This document shows positions 6,913 to 14,379 of a stretch of DNA of 17,017 nucleotides, one piece after another. Origin of the DNA: an uncultured Lachnospiraceae bacterium (GTDB lineage: Bacteria > Bacillota_A > Clostridia > Lachnospirales > Lachnospiraceae); assembly GCA_910588595.1 (NCBI GenBank), contig CAJUQU010000058.1, positions 1-17,017 of the forward strand. The letters run 5' to 3'. The notes under the pieces were generated by a model. That model had not been told where the DNA came from. It was given only the letters and a program-made list of their open reading frames with translations, and did not search any database. Numbering within the stretch: the first letter of the stretch is position 1; every line of letters begins with the position of its first letter. Both the position numbers and the translations under genes were made by a program.

Positions 6913-7305
6913 CTATTTCATCACTGACATCATCTGCGAAAAATTCTGGTTCAGCAGTGTCATCATTCCGTTGTACTTGGTCTGGTTCTTCGCGAGGATC
7001 GCCAGCTCATTCTGGATGCTCACGTTGTTACCGTCATACCGATATGAGAGTTCCTCGTAATCTGTGTAGATCTCTGGTGCGAGCGCCTCCAGGTCGAGAT
7101 TCTTGACCCTCGCATCCACAGTTTCCTCGCCCGCCCTTGCAAAGGCATGTTTTAGCTCTGTCTCAAAACGAATATCTTTTCTCTTGTAATTGGGAGTGTT
7201 CACATTTGCAATGTTGTTGTTGATAATGTCATTTCTCGTAGCTGCTGCATCTAATGAAGTTCCCAATGCATTAATGTAGTCAAATACACCTGAATTGTTT
7301 AACAT
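6913..7305 (-). CDS. flgB: Flagellar proximal rod protein FlgB
   Basis: FlgB is the innermost rod subunit and the first gene of the flagellar operon here. I choose ATG at 7303-7305 (MLNNSGVFDYINALGTSLDA..., 130 residues, the normal length) because AAGGAGG lies 7 bases upstream; an in-frame ATG at 7356 would add 17 residues that are not rod-like and would place the ribosome binding site inside the gene. The N-terminal rod motif is clear (RNDIINNNIANVNTPNYKRK, about 24-43), and the C-terminal helix ends QTKYNGMMTLLNQNFSQMMSVMK. A SigA-type promoter with an overlapping CodY box lies about 95-125 bases upstream, leaving a leader of roughly 90 bases. This promoter probably drives the whole downstream operon. 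Confidence 0.97.
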   Translation of the reverse strand: MLNNSGVFDYINALGTSLDAAATRNDIINNNIANVNTPNYKRKDIRFETELKHAFARAGEETVDARVKNLDLEALAPEIYTDYEELSYRYDGNNVSIQNELAILAKNQTKYNGMMTLLNQNFSQMMSVMK

Positions 7306-7400
7306 CAATACTCCTCCTTCTCTTGTTTTTGCTATTTTCAGTGCTATGTAAACCATAATGTTTAAAATGAATTTACATAATATATTATCTTTCTTACTCT

Positions 7401-7428
7401 ATTATAGATTATTTTCAGAATATTTCAA
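7401..7428 (-). promoter_or_regulatory. SigA-type promoter of the flagellar operon
   Basis: On the minus strand a -35 TTGAAA (7423-7428) and a perfect -10 TATAAT (7401-7406) are separated by 16 bases, in very AT-rich DNA directly upstream of flgB. It lies after the codY terminator, so it would start transcription of flgB and the genes after it near position 7394. No SigD-type promoter is seen here. Confidence 0.75.
7410..7424. promoter_or_regulatory. Candidate CodY-binding box over the flgB promoter
   Basis: The minus-strand 15-mer AATATTCTGAAAATA matches the CodY consensus AATTTTCWGAAAATT at 13 of 15 positions. It fills the -35 to -10 spacer and touches the -35 hexamer, a position expected to block RNA polymerase. 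codY is the adjacent upstream gene. CodY repression of fla/che is known in B. subtilis; binding here is inferred. Confidence 0.65.
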
Positions 7429-7511
7429 GTATTTTTTTCATTATTTTACAATATTATGTGAATTTGTTTTGTTCTGTTATGTAAATCCATTATTTTTAAC
7501 CCATTATACAC

Positions 7512-7547
7512 AAAAAAGGTCTATCTTTTAGAAAAGATAAACCTTTT
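7512..7547 (-). terminator. Intrinsic terminator after codY
   Basis: The minus-strand arms at 7532-7547 and 7514-7529 form a nearly perfect stem with one G-U pair (a small A/U-rich apex remains unpaired). It is followed by a run of six T residues (7512-7517). It lies 35 bases after the codY stop and isolates codY from the flagellar promoter. The A-rich start of the stem may let it work in both directions. Confidence 0.85.
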
Positions 7548-7581
7548 ATTTTTATTGTTGTATTTATTTGGTTAATTCATA

Positions 7582-8367
7582 CTATTTGTTCAATTGGCGC
7601 TTTAATGCATCCACTTCCTCAAAAACGACATCGTTCAAAACCTTGATGTAAGTCCCCTTCATGCCTGACGAGCGCGACTCGATAACCCCTGCACTCTCAA
7701 ACTTGCGCAGCGCATTGACGATCACGCTCCTCGTGATACCCACACGGTCTGCAATCTTGCTGGCAACGAGGATTCCCTCTGTGCCGTTGAGCTCATCAAA
7801 AATATGTGTGATCGCTTCCATCTCGGAGAATGACAATGTGGAGATCGCCGACTTCACCACCGCTACCTTGCGGCTCTCCTCCGCGTTCTCCTCACTCACT
7901 GCCCGAAGCATCTCAAGCCCTACCACGGTCACACCGTACTCGCACAGGATAATATCATCAATATCGTACTGCTCATTACATTTATAGATGAACAGGGTCC
8001 CCAGACGCTCCCCCGCTGTCTCGATCGGTGTGATGATCGCCTGGTATTTGCGTATATCCGGACTCTCAAAACCAAGCGTCGCAAGATTGACATTTTCTTT
8101 CGTGGAGAGCACACCGAGAAGTCTCTCATTTAACATGGGATCGATAAATCCCCCGACGCTGTCCTCGACAAGCTCCTTCAACTCGTCCACTCCCTCGCAG
8201 GTGCCTACGCCCAAAACCTTGCCTTTCTTGCTGATCACCAGCACATTTGAATTTACGATATCGCGCATCACCTTACAGATATCATTGAAAACAACCTTAC
8301 TGGAATTATTATTGTGTAAAAGTTTTCCAATCTTGCGTGTTTTATCCAACAGTTGTACACTACCCAT
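7582..8367 (-). CDS. codY: Global GTP/branched-chain amino acid-sensing repressor CodY
   Basis: CodY is a cytoplasmic transcription regulator of low-GC Gram-positives. It binds DNA when isoleucine/valine/leucine and GTP are plentiful and represses nutrient-scavenging, motility and stationary-phase genes. The 261 residues match the usual length. The N-terminal GAF ligand domain spans about 1-155 (ITPIETAGERLGTLFIYK at 112-129), and the winged helix-turn-helix near the C-terminus is almost identical to the family (ASKIADRVGITRSVIVNALR at 202-221, then ESRSSGMKGTYIKVLND). The ATG at 8367 follows TTGGAGG by 6 bases. The gene has its own promoter and terminator and lies directly ahead of flgB, as in B. 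subtilis, but topA is its immediate upstream neighbour here. Confidence 0.98.
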   Translation of the reverse strand: MGSVQLLDKTRKIGKLLHNNNSSKVVFNDICKVMRDIVNSNVLVISKKGKVLGVGTCEGVDELKELVEDSVGGFIDPMLNERLLGVLSTKENVNLATLGFESPDIRKYQAIITPIETAGERLGTLFIYKCNEQYDIDDIILCEYGVTVVGLEMLRAVSEENAEESRKVAVVKSAISTLSFSEMEAITHIFDELNGTEGILVASKIADRVGITRSVIVNALRKFESAGVIESRSSGMKGTYIKVLNDVVFEEVDALKRQLNK

Positions 8368-8473
8368 AATAAACCTCCAAGTCCTACATTTCTTCGCAGC
8401 TCTTGGGAACTCCTGTAAGTCAAGCAGTTTCCTTTTTCAATTTATCCGCAAAAAAAGTTCTTTTTATAGGGAA

Positions 8474-8502
8474 ATTTTAACATATGACATTTAATTTTTC
8501 AA
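8474..8502 (-). promoter_or_regulatory. SigA-type promoter of codY
   Basis: A minus-strand -35 TTGAAA (8497-8502) and -10 TAAAAT (8474-8479) are separated by 17 bases, giving a start near 8467 and a leader of about 100 bases before codY. It lies after the topA terminator. A nearby perfect TTGACA (8510-8515) has no -10 at the right distance. Confidence 0.6.
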
Positions 8503-8600
8503 TAGTTCCTGTCAATAATTCAAGAATACTTTACAATTTAATTATTTTTTTATATACGTATAATAATTTGATCTGTTGGTGGAATTTCCTTGATAATTTC

Positions 8601-8647
8601 AAAAAAAGTCTTCCGACACACTCCTCTGTACACATGCCGGAAAACTT
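8601..8647 (-). terminator. Intrinsic terminator after topA
   Basis: A 13-bp stem forms between minus-strand 8635-8647 (AAGTTTTCCGGCA) and 8606-8618 (TGTCGGAAGACTT), with two G-U pairs and a 16-base loop, followed by a run of seven T residues (8601-8607). It starts 10 bases past the topA stop codon and separates topA from codY. Confidence 0.9.
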
Positions 8648-8657
8648 TTTTAAGATA

Positions 8658-10745
8658 TTATTGGGCTGCTGCCTTGTCATTCTCGATTTTCTTCATGAAC
8701 CCGCACTGTTCATCCGCGCAGACAAGTTTGTTTCCCTTCACGAGCATGATGCCGCCGCACCGCTCGCACTTCTCTCCGGATGGGCGCTGCCATACCATAA
8801 AGTCGCATTCGGGTATCGCCTCACATCCATAGTATCTCCTGCCCTTCTTCGTCTTGCGGACCACGACCTCCTTGCCGCATTTCGGACAGGTTACGCCGAT
8901 CTTCTCAAAATATGGCTTTGTACTCCTGCACTCCGGAAATCCCGGGCAGGCGAGAAACTTGCCATGCGGACCGTATTTGATGACCATATTTCTGCCGCAC
9001 ACATCACACACCTCGTCCGACACTTCATCTGCGATCTCCACTTCATCCAGTTCTTTCTCCGCTTTCTTTACCGCCTCATCGAGATCAGGATAGAAGTTCG
9101 CCACCACCGTCTTCCAGCCGACCGTGCCTGTCTCCACCTTGTCGAGCAGTGCCTCTAGATTTGCTGTAAAATTTACATCGACGATCGTCGGAAAGGCGTC
9201 CTTCATCATGTTGTTGACCACCTCGCCAAGCTCGGACACATAGAGATTTTTGTCCTCCTTGACCACATAGCGCCTTGCCATGATCGTCGTGATCGTCGGC
9301 GCATACGTGCTGGGACGACCGATTCCAAGCTCCTCGAGTGCCCGCACAAGCGATGCCTCCGTAAAGTGCGCGGGCGGCTGGGTAAAATGCTGCTTGGGAT
9401 CAAAGGACTCGAGTGTCAGCTGTGTCTCCTTCGTGATCTCCTTCGCCAGTGTATTGGAGTCCGCCTTCTCCTCGTCCACTTCCTTGTAAACGCTCATAAA
9501 TCCATCAAAACTGAGTTTTGACGCAGACACCGTGAACCGATGCCCGTTCGCATCGATCCTGATGGAAGTCGTCTCATACTTTGCCGGTGTCATGCGGCTT
9601 GCCGTAAAGCGCTTCCAGATCAGCTGATACAGGCGGAACTGGTCGCGGCTCAGGGATTCTTTCAAGTCTGCCGGTGTGTTGCTGATATCCGTCGGACGAA
9701 TCGCCTCGTGCGCGTCCTGTATCTTCTGATCTTTCTTCTTCTCTGTCACGACCTCAGCAGCGTACTGATCTCCGTAATTCTTGGCAATATACGCCTTGGA
9801 AGCTGCCACGGCCTCATCGGACACTCTGGTTGAATCCGTTCTCAGATAGGTGATGATACCGACTGTCCCCTGCCCTTTCAGCTCCACACCCTCGTAGAGC
9901 TGCTGCGCCAGACGCATTGTCTTCTGCGTCGAGAAATTAAGAGCCTTGCTCGCCTCCTGCTGGAGCGTCGATGTTGTGAAGGGCAGCGGAGCTTTCTTGA
10001 CGCGCTCCCCTTTCTTGATATCTTTCACTTCAAAGTTCGCATTCTCGAGGTCTTTCAGGACTTTGTCCATCTCCGCCTTGGAAGAGATCTCTGCCTTTTT
10101 ATCACCGATGCCGTGATACTTAGCCACCAGCGGCTTTTTTTCTCCCTTGATCTTCAGCGCCGCATCCAGCGTCCAGTACTCCTCTGGAATGAAGGCATTG
10201 ATCTCGTCCTCCCTGTCGCAGATGATGCGCAGTGCCACCGACTGTACCCTGCCTGCACTCAAACCTCTCTTGATCTTCGCCCACAGAAGCGGCGAGATGC
10301 GGTATCCCACCATTCTGTCCAGCATACGTCTCGCCTGCTGTGCATCCACGAGACTCATGTCAATCTCTCTCGGATCCTTGAGGGATTCTTTGACCGCATT
10401 CTTAGTGATCTCGTTGAATGTGATGCGGTATACCTTCTTATCCTCCAGTTTCAACGCGATATACAGATGCCACGAGATCGCCTCTCCCTCGCGGTCAGGG
10501 TCCGTCGCGAGATAGATCTTGTCTGCCTTTTTGACTTCCTTCCTGAGCTTCGCCAGAATGTCTCCCTTGCCGCGTATCGTAATATATTTCGGCTCGTAGT
10601 CATTGTCCGCATCAAATCCCAGCTGGCTTTTGGGCATATCGCGCACATGGCCATTGCTTGCCATCACTTCATAATTTGCACCCAGAAATTTTTTGATCGT
10701 CTTTACTTTCGCAGGAGACTCCACTATCACTAAATACTTTGCCAT
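8658..10745 (-). CDS. topA: DNA topoisomerase I (type IA)
   Basis: TopA relaxes negative supercoils by single-strand cleavage and passage, keeping supercoiling in balance during transcription. The 695 residues have the standard layout. An N-terminal Toprim domain opens with MAKYLVIVESPAKVKTI and carries the acidic DPDREGE motif (82-88) that binds magnesium. The catalytic domain has the active-site tyrosine in GIITYLRTDSTR (Tyr 300). Three C-terminal four-cysteine zinc ribbons lie within about the last 110 residues, each starting CxxC (CDVC, CPKC, CERC). I start at ATG 10745, preceded by GAGG at 6 bases; a TTG two codons upstream is less likely. It follows dprA, the B. subtilis order, and ends in a strong terminator. 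Confidence 0.98.
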   Translation of the reverse strand: MAKYLVIVESPAKVKTIKKFLGANYEVMASNGHVRDMPKSQLGFDADNDYEPKYITIRGKGDILAKLRKEVKKADKIYLATDPDREGEAISWHLYIALKLEDKKVYRITFNEITKNAVKESLKDPREIDMSLVDAQQARRMLDRMVGYRISPLLWAKIKRGLSAGRVQSVALRIICDREDEINAFIPEEYWTLDAALKIKGEKKPLVAKYHGIGDKKAEISSKAEMDKVLKDLENANFEVKDIKKGERVKKAPLPFTTSTLQQEASKALNFSTQKTMRLAQQLYEGVELKGQGTVGIITYLRTDSTRVSDEAVAASKAYIAKNYGDQYAAEVVTEKKKDQKIQDAHEAIRPTDISNTPADLKESLSRDQFRLYQLIWKRFTASRMTPAKYETTSIRIDANGHRFTVSASKLSFDGFMSVYKEVDEEKADSNTLAKEITKETQLTLESFDPKQHFTQPPAHFTEASLVRALEELGIGRPSTYAPTITTIMARRYVVKEDKNLYVSELGEVVNNMMKDAFPTIVDVNFTANLEALLDKVETGTVGWKTVVANFYPDLDEAVKKAEKELDEVEIADEVSDEVCDVCGRNMVIKYGPHGKFLACPGFPECRSTKPYFEKIGVTCPKCGKEVVVRKTKKGRRYYGCEAIPECDFMVWQRPSGEKCERCGGIMLVKGNKLVCADEQCGFMKKIENDKAAAQ

Positions 10746-10812
10746 ATCCAACCTCTACCCATTCCTTCTATATAATAATATGTCATTTCAGTCTGTCTGA
10801 CTTACGTTCACC

Positions 10813-10841
10813 ACTATAACCCAATTTTCCAATCGTGGCAA
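10813..10841 (-). promoter_or_regulatory. Possible SigA-type promoter of topA
   Basis: In the 120-base dprA-topA spacer the minus strand shows TTGCCA (10836-10841) and TATAGT (10813-10818), 17 bases apart, each one mismatch from consensus. It would give a leader of about 60 bases. topA may also be read through from dprA. Confidence 0.45.
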
Positions 10842-10865
10842 GTAAAATTTAAATTAAATTCATAT

Positions 10866-11993
10866 TCAATCCGGCAGACGTCCATATTGCCTGTTCTGGC
10901 ATCGGATAAAGCCTTTCAGTTCCAGTTCCACAAGCCCCTGGCAAATCTGTGGTATCGTACAGGCACTTTTCTTCTCCCGAAGCTTTGCGACGATCACGTC
11001 CTGTGCCGCCGGCAGCATTTCTAAAACCTCGTAAACCTCCTGTGCCGCCTGTGAGAGTCTCCTGAGCATTTGGTCCTGGGGAGGATCCTGGGATTTCCTC
11101 AGGATCGCTTCCCAGGACATATCGTCTATGATATCCTCCGGTGCAGTCGCGGCCGCTGCACCCTGACGAATCAGGCGGTTGCAACCCATGCTGAGGCTGT
11201 CTGTACACCGCCCTGGTATGGCGTACACTTCCCTGCCCTGCTCCAATGCCATATCCACAGTGATCAATGTCCCGCTCTTCTCCCGCGCCTCCACGACGAG
11301 CACCACATCCGCAAGCGCGCTGATGATACGGTTCCTCGGCGGAAAGAGGACTGGTCTTGGCTCCATCTGGGGCGGATATTCTGACAGTACTCCCCCGTTT
11401 TCCAAGAGCTGTCTGTAAAGAGTCTCATTGCTCCGCGGATATATGATATCGACGCCACACCCCAGCACCGCATAGGAATTCCCCCCCGCTTTCAATGCCG
11501 CAGCCTGGCTGATCCCATCTATCCCTGCTGCCATACCGCTAATGACATCCACGCCGCGCTCTGCGAAACCTTTTGCAAACTTTTCTGCCATACTCCTGCC
11601 ATACTCACTGCATTTTCTCGCCCCTATCACTGCCACTGCCGGCACACTCCCGTCGGGAAGTCCTCCTTTATAGAAAATCCCAAACGGCGGATCTGGGATC
11701 TGTGCAAGTTTTCCCGGGAAATCAGACGCCTGACAGTATGTATAACGGACACCGGTCTCCGTGAGATAGTTCCATACTTTATGCGGTTTATAGCGCTTCC
11801 TATGCTGCAGAAAATACTCACAGCCCTTCAGTCCCATGAGTGCAGCCAGTTGGCTTTCCTCCATCTCATATATCTTCTGCACGCTTCCCGCTGCGGCAAG
11901 AAGCCTGTATTTTGTCTCACTTGCGACCCAGTATATCGTATCAAGCCATGCGGCAAATATTTTCTGTTCCAATTCATTCTGATTTGCTGTCAT
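10866..11993 (-). CDS. dprA: DNA processing protein DprA/Smf
   Basis: DprA binds incoming single-stranded DNA during natural transformation and loads RecA; it is also widely present in species not known to be competent. The 375 residues show an N-terminal helical region (about 1-95) and the extended Rossmann domain with AVAVIGARKCSEYG (119-132), VISGMAAGIDGISQAAA (150-166), FPPRNRIIS (217-225) and SGTLITVDMALEQGREVYAIPG (from 240). A winged-helix C-terminus follows (about 310-375). The ATG at 11993 is 3 bases after the comM stop, so the two genes are one transcription unit and probably translationally coupled; the ribosome binding site is weak. The downstream neighbour topA matches the B. subtilis dprA-topA order. 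Confidence 0.97.
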   Translation of the reverse strand: MTANQNELEQKIFAAWLDTIYWVASETKYRLLAAAGSVQKIYEMEESQLAALMGLKGCEYFLQHRKRYKPHKVWNYLTETGVRYTYCQASDFPGKLAQIPDPPFGIFYKGGLPDGSVPAVAVIGARKCSEYGRSMAEKFAKGFAERGVDVISGMAAGIDGISQAAALKAGGNSYAVLGCGVDIIYPRSNETLYRQLLENGGVLSEYPPQMEPRPVLFPPRNRIISALADVVLVVEAREKSGTLITVDMALEQGREVYAIPGRCTDSLSMGCNRLIRQGAAAATAPEDIIDDMSWEAILRKSQDPPQDQMLRRLSQAAQEVYEVLEMLPAAQDVIVAKLREKKSACTIPQICQGLVELELKGFIRCQNRQYGRLPD

Positions 11994-11996
11994 ACA

Positions 11997-13538
11997 TTAG
12001 TTCCAATACCCTTTATCATTGATTCTGTAGCAGACTGCCTCGCTGATATGTCCTATGTTTATATCGTCCTGCCCATCCAGATCGGCAATGGTCCTTGCCA
12101 CCTTTATAATTTTATGATATGCACGTGCTGACAGATTCATCATGGTAAATATTTCCTCCATCATTTCCTGCTCATCGGTTCCAAGCCTGCAGTACGCCCT
12201 GATATCGCCGGAGCGCAGCTCGGCATTGAACCGATAGCGCGTGTTCTTGTAGCGGTGCCTCTGTCGCTCTCTGGCATCCGCGACACGCTCCTTGATGACG
12301 GCACTGCTCTCGTTGTGCATATCCGCGGAAAGCTGCCTGATATCTACTCTGGGTGCCTCTGTCACCACATCGATCCTATCCAGGATCGGTCCCGATATCC
12401 TCGACAGATATTTTCTGACCTCCGCCTCCGAACACGTACATCGGTTTCTGTCCGGAAAATAGCCGCATGGACAGGGGTTCATCGCTGCCACCAGCATAAA
12501 ATCCGCCGGATATACAAAGTTTCCATAGGTTCTGGCAATGTGAATATGCTTGTCCTCGAGAGGCTGACGCAAGATTTCGATGGTATTGTGGCGAAACTCC
12601 GGAAGCTCGTCCATAAAGAGAACGCCTCTATGTGCCAATGATATGACGCCGGGCTTTGGGATCCTCCCTCCGCCTGCGAGCGCCTGCTCAGAAATCGTGT
12701 GATGTGGATCGAGAAATGGTCTCTTCGTGATCAGTGCCTTATCGTCATCCAGCTGCCCTGCCACGCTGTATATCGTGGATACCTCAAGGCTTTCCTCCCT
12801 GGACAGACCAGGCAGTATCGTGGGTATCCTCTTTGCGATCATGGTCTTGCCGGAACCCGGGGACCCGATCATCAGGATATGGTGAAATCCTGCCGCCGCC
12901 ACTTCCATCGCGCGCTTTACAGACTCCTGTCCGTTGATCTCCGCAAAATCGAGATCTGGGTCCGGATCGTCAAAAGCTTTGATCTGGGTCTGGCTGGCTG
13001 GCGCGATCTTATGCGGCTTGCGCTCCTCGACCTCCTGCAGATACTCGATCGTCTCTGACAGGGTGTTTACCCCAATGATCTCAATGCCATCTATAACTGC
13101 TCCCTCGCGCACGTTTGCCGTAGGAACGACACATCTCTTAACAAGCTCCTGTCTCGCCTTCTGCACGATGGGCAGCACGCCTCTGACTGCACGCACTTCT
13201 CCGTCCAGCCCCAGCTCCCCCACGATCAGGGTATTATGTATGCCCTCCTCCGGTATCAGCCCCAATGACACAAGAATGCCGACCGCGATCGGAAGATCAT
13301 ATGACGCGCCTTCCTTTCGCATCTCCGCCGGTGAAATGCTGACTGTGAGCCGTATGGGAGGTATTTGTACGGAGGCATTTTTGAGTGCAACTCTGACGCG
13401 CTCCCTTGCCTCCCTTACCTCGTTGCTAAGCTGCCCTACCATCTCAAAACCGGGCATCCCCTTGGACGCATCGACTTCCACCGCCGCAAGCATGCTCTCG
13501 ATCCCGCTGATGGCCCCTGTAATCACTCTGCTGTACAT
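11997..13538 (-). CDS. comM: YifB/ComM family AAA+ magnesium-chelatase-like ATPase
   Basis: ComM is a hexameric helicase-like AAA+ protein. It supports branch migration and integration of donor DNA during natural transformation in some bacteria, and its role elsewhere is less clear. The 513 residues carry an N-terminal Lon/S5-like domain (about 1-170, with VEVDASKGMPGFEMVGQ at 20-36), the AAA+ core with Walker A GSPGSGKT (225-232) and Walker B VLFMDELPEF (306-315), and the conserved cysteine cluster NPCPCGYF...CTC (354-369). The ATG at 13538 follows AAGGAG by about 9 bases. The upstream spacer is AT-rich and could hold a promoter, but several overlapping TATATA-type -10s prevent a clear call. 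It is followed almost directly by dprA. Confidence 0.96.
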   Translation of the reverse strand: MYSRVITGAISGIESMLAAVEVDASKGMPGFEMVGQLSNEVREARERVRVALKNASVQIPPIRLTVSISPAEMRKEGASYDLPIAVGILVSLGLIPEEGIHNTLIVGELGLDGEVRAVRGVLPIVQKARQELVKRCVVPTANVREGAVIDGIEIIGVNTLSETIEYLQEVEERKPHKIAPASQTQIKAFDDPDPDLDFAEINGQESVKRAMEVAAAGFHHILMIGSPGSGKTMIAKRIPTILPGLSREESLEVSTIYSVAGQLDDDKALITKRPFLDPHHTISEQALAGGGRIPKPGVISLAHRGVLFMDELPEFRHNTIEILRQPLEDKHIHIARTYGNFVYPADFMLVAAMNPCPCGYFPDRNRCTCSEAEVRKYLSRISGPILDRIDVVTEAPRVDIRQLSADMHNESSAVIKERVADARERQRHRYKNTRYRFNAELRSGDIRAYCRLGTDEQEMMEEIFTMMNLSARAYHKIIKVARTIADLDGQDDINIGHISEAVCYRINDKGYWN

Positions 13539-13606
13539 GTATTGTCGCTCCTTCGTCTTTATATATTACCTGTCATATATAACACAAGTAACATACGAAA
13601 ACAACT

Positions 13607-13646
13607 GAAATGTAAAAATTAGCACTCGAAATGTAAAAAATAGCAC
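13607..13646. repeat. Two 19-base direct repeats with 21-base period
   Basis: gaaatgtaaaaattagcac (13607-13625) and gaaatgtaaaaaatagcac (13628-13646) differ at one base and are separated by 2 bases. They lie 3 bases beyond the sigK stop codon, between sigK and comM. On the minus strand they read TGTGCTA... and then GAGTGCTA.... Multiple short repeats like this occur at the ends of some IS elements such as the IS21 family, but no transposase is next to them. Confidence 0.75.
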
Positions 13647-13649
13647 ACT

Positions 13650-14309
13650 TTAACACAGTTTTTCTTCTTCAAGACCTTCCCTGAGCTTGCCGAGCGCCTT
13701 CTTCTCAATTCGGGATACATAGCTTCGCGAAATACCCAGCATTTTGCCGATGTCCCTCTGTGTCATCTCTTCACCGGTAAAGTTTTTACCGAGTATACCA
13801 TACCGCATCCTAATGATCTCACGTTCCCTGTCATCTAGTTTTTCCTCGATCAGGCGGGACAGGCACCCAAGTTTTGCCATCATATCCATGTCGTCCACGA
13901 TATCGCGCTGTTCCTGCTCACAGACATCGATCAGATTGATCTCATTCCCCTCTTTGTCTGTTCCGATCGGTTCATACAGCGATACCTCCCGCGTCACTTT
14001 CTTTCTCGCCCGAAACATCATCAACAGCTCATTGTCTATGCATCTTGCCGCATAGGTGGCAAGCCTGCTGCCCTTCTCTGCCTTGAAGGTATTCACTGCC
14101 TTGATCAGCCCTATGGTTCCTATGGATATCAGATCCTCCATATCCTCACCGCACCCCATGTACTTCTTTGACACGTGCGCCACCAGACGCAGATTTCTCT
14201 CGATCAGAATCTGCCTTGCCCTATGGGCTGCTTCCAGATCCTCGCTGTTCATCGCTTCCAGGTACAAGGTCTCCTCCTTGGCAGATAAAGGTTGCTCAAA
14301 GGTTTTCAA
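13650..14309 (-). CDS. sigK: Sporulation sigma factor, SigK type, without pro-sequence
   Basis: This is a sigma-70 family factor closest in pattern to SigK, the late mother-cell sigma factor of endospore formation. In the 219 residues, region 2 (RNLRLVAHVSKKY 38-50; EDLISIGTIGLIKAV 58-72; ATYAARCIDNELLM 84-97) and region 4 with its helix-turn-helix (RDIGKMLGISRSYVSRIEKK, 185-204) are complete. DKEGNEINLIDV (118-129) is characteristic of SigK/SigE. The start is TTG at 14307-14309, preceded by GGGGG (14316-14320) at 6 bases. Starting here, the protein begins at the QPLSAKEE segment and lacks the roughly 20-residue hydrophobic pro-peptide of Bacillus pro-SigK. A CATACAAT element upstream suggests a sporulation-specific promoter. 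SigE is the main alternative. Confidence 0.88.
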   Translation of the reverse strand: MKTFEQPLSAKEETLYLEAMNSEDLEAAHRARQILIERNLRLVAHVSKKYMGCGEDMEDLISIGTIGLIKAVNTFKAEKGSRLATYAARCIDNELLMMFRARKKVTREVSLYEPIGTDKEGNEINLIDVCEQEQRDIVDDMDMMAKLGCLSRLIEEKLDDREREIIRMRYGILGKNFTGEEMTQRDIGKMLGISRSYVSRIEKKALGKLREGLEEEKLC

Positions 14310-14336
14310 GAAATGCCCCCAGGACTCATTTATTCT

Positions 14337-14344
14337 ATTGTATG
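14337..14344 (-). promoter_or_regulatory. Sporulation-type (SigE/SigK) -10 element before sigK
   Basis: The minus strand reads CATACAAT, an exact match to the SigE -10 consensus CATACANT and compatible with SigK CATAnnnT. It lies 27 bases before the TTG start. A weak AC-containing -35 (CACT) lies 16 bases upstream of the CATA. The rest of the 70-base spacer to the ATPase gene shows no SigA-type promoter and no terminator. Confidence 0.5.
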
Positions 14345-14379
14345 AACCGCCGCCTCTTTAAGTGCCTTTCCAAAAAAAA

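Noticed and set aside
7306..7356. Longer flgB with 17 additional N-terminal residues
   Set aside because: The AAGGAGG site lies 7 bases before ATG 7305, and FlgB families start near MLNNSGVFDYIN; the extension would contain the ribosome binding site.
8368..8473. Riboswitch or second CodY box in the codY leader
   Set aside because: I find only a short bulged stem and a best CodY-box match of about 10/15, too weak to report as a site.
8484..9158. Plus-strand open frame of 224 codons over the codY-topA spacer and the 3' end of topA
   Set aside because: Most of it lies antisense to the well-supported zinc-ribbon part of topA, it has no recognisable domain or good ribosome binding site, and its first part is AT-rich promoter/terminator DNA.
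10113..10733. Plus-strand open frame of 206 codons antisense to topA
   Set aside because: It mirrors the conserved Toprim and catalytic coding region of topA; the Arg/His/Leu-rich product is typical of antisense shadow frames. The same reasoning removes the other long plus-strand frames, for example 3040-3588, 4025-4510 and 12934-13608.
13607..13646. CRISPR array
   Set aside because: There are only two short repeats separated by 2 bases, with no spacers and no cas genes nearby.
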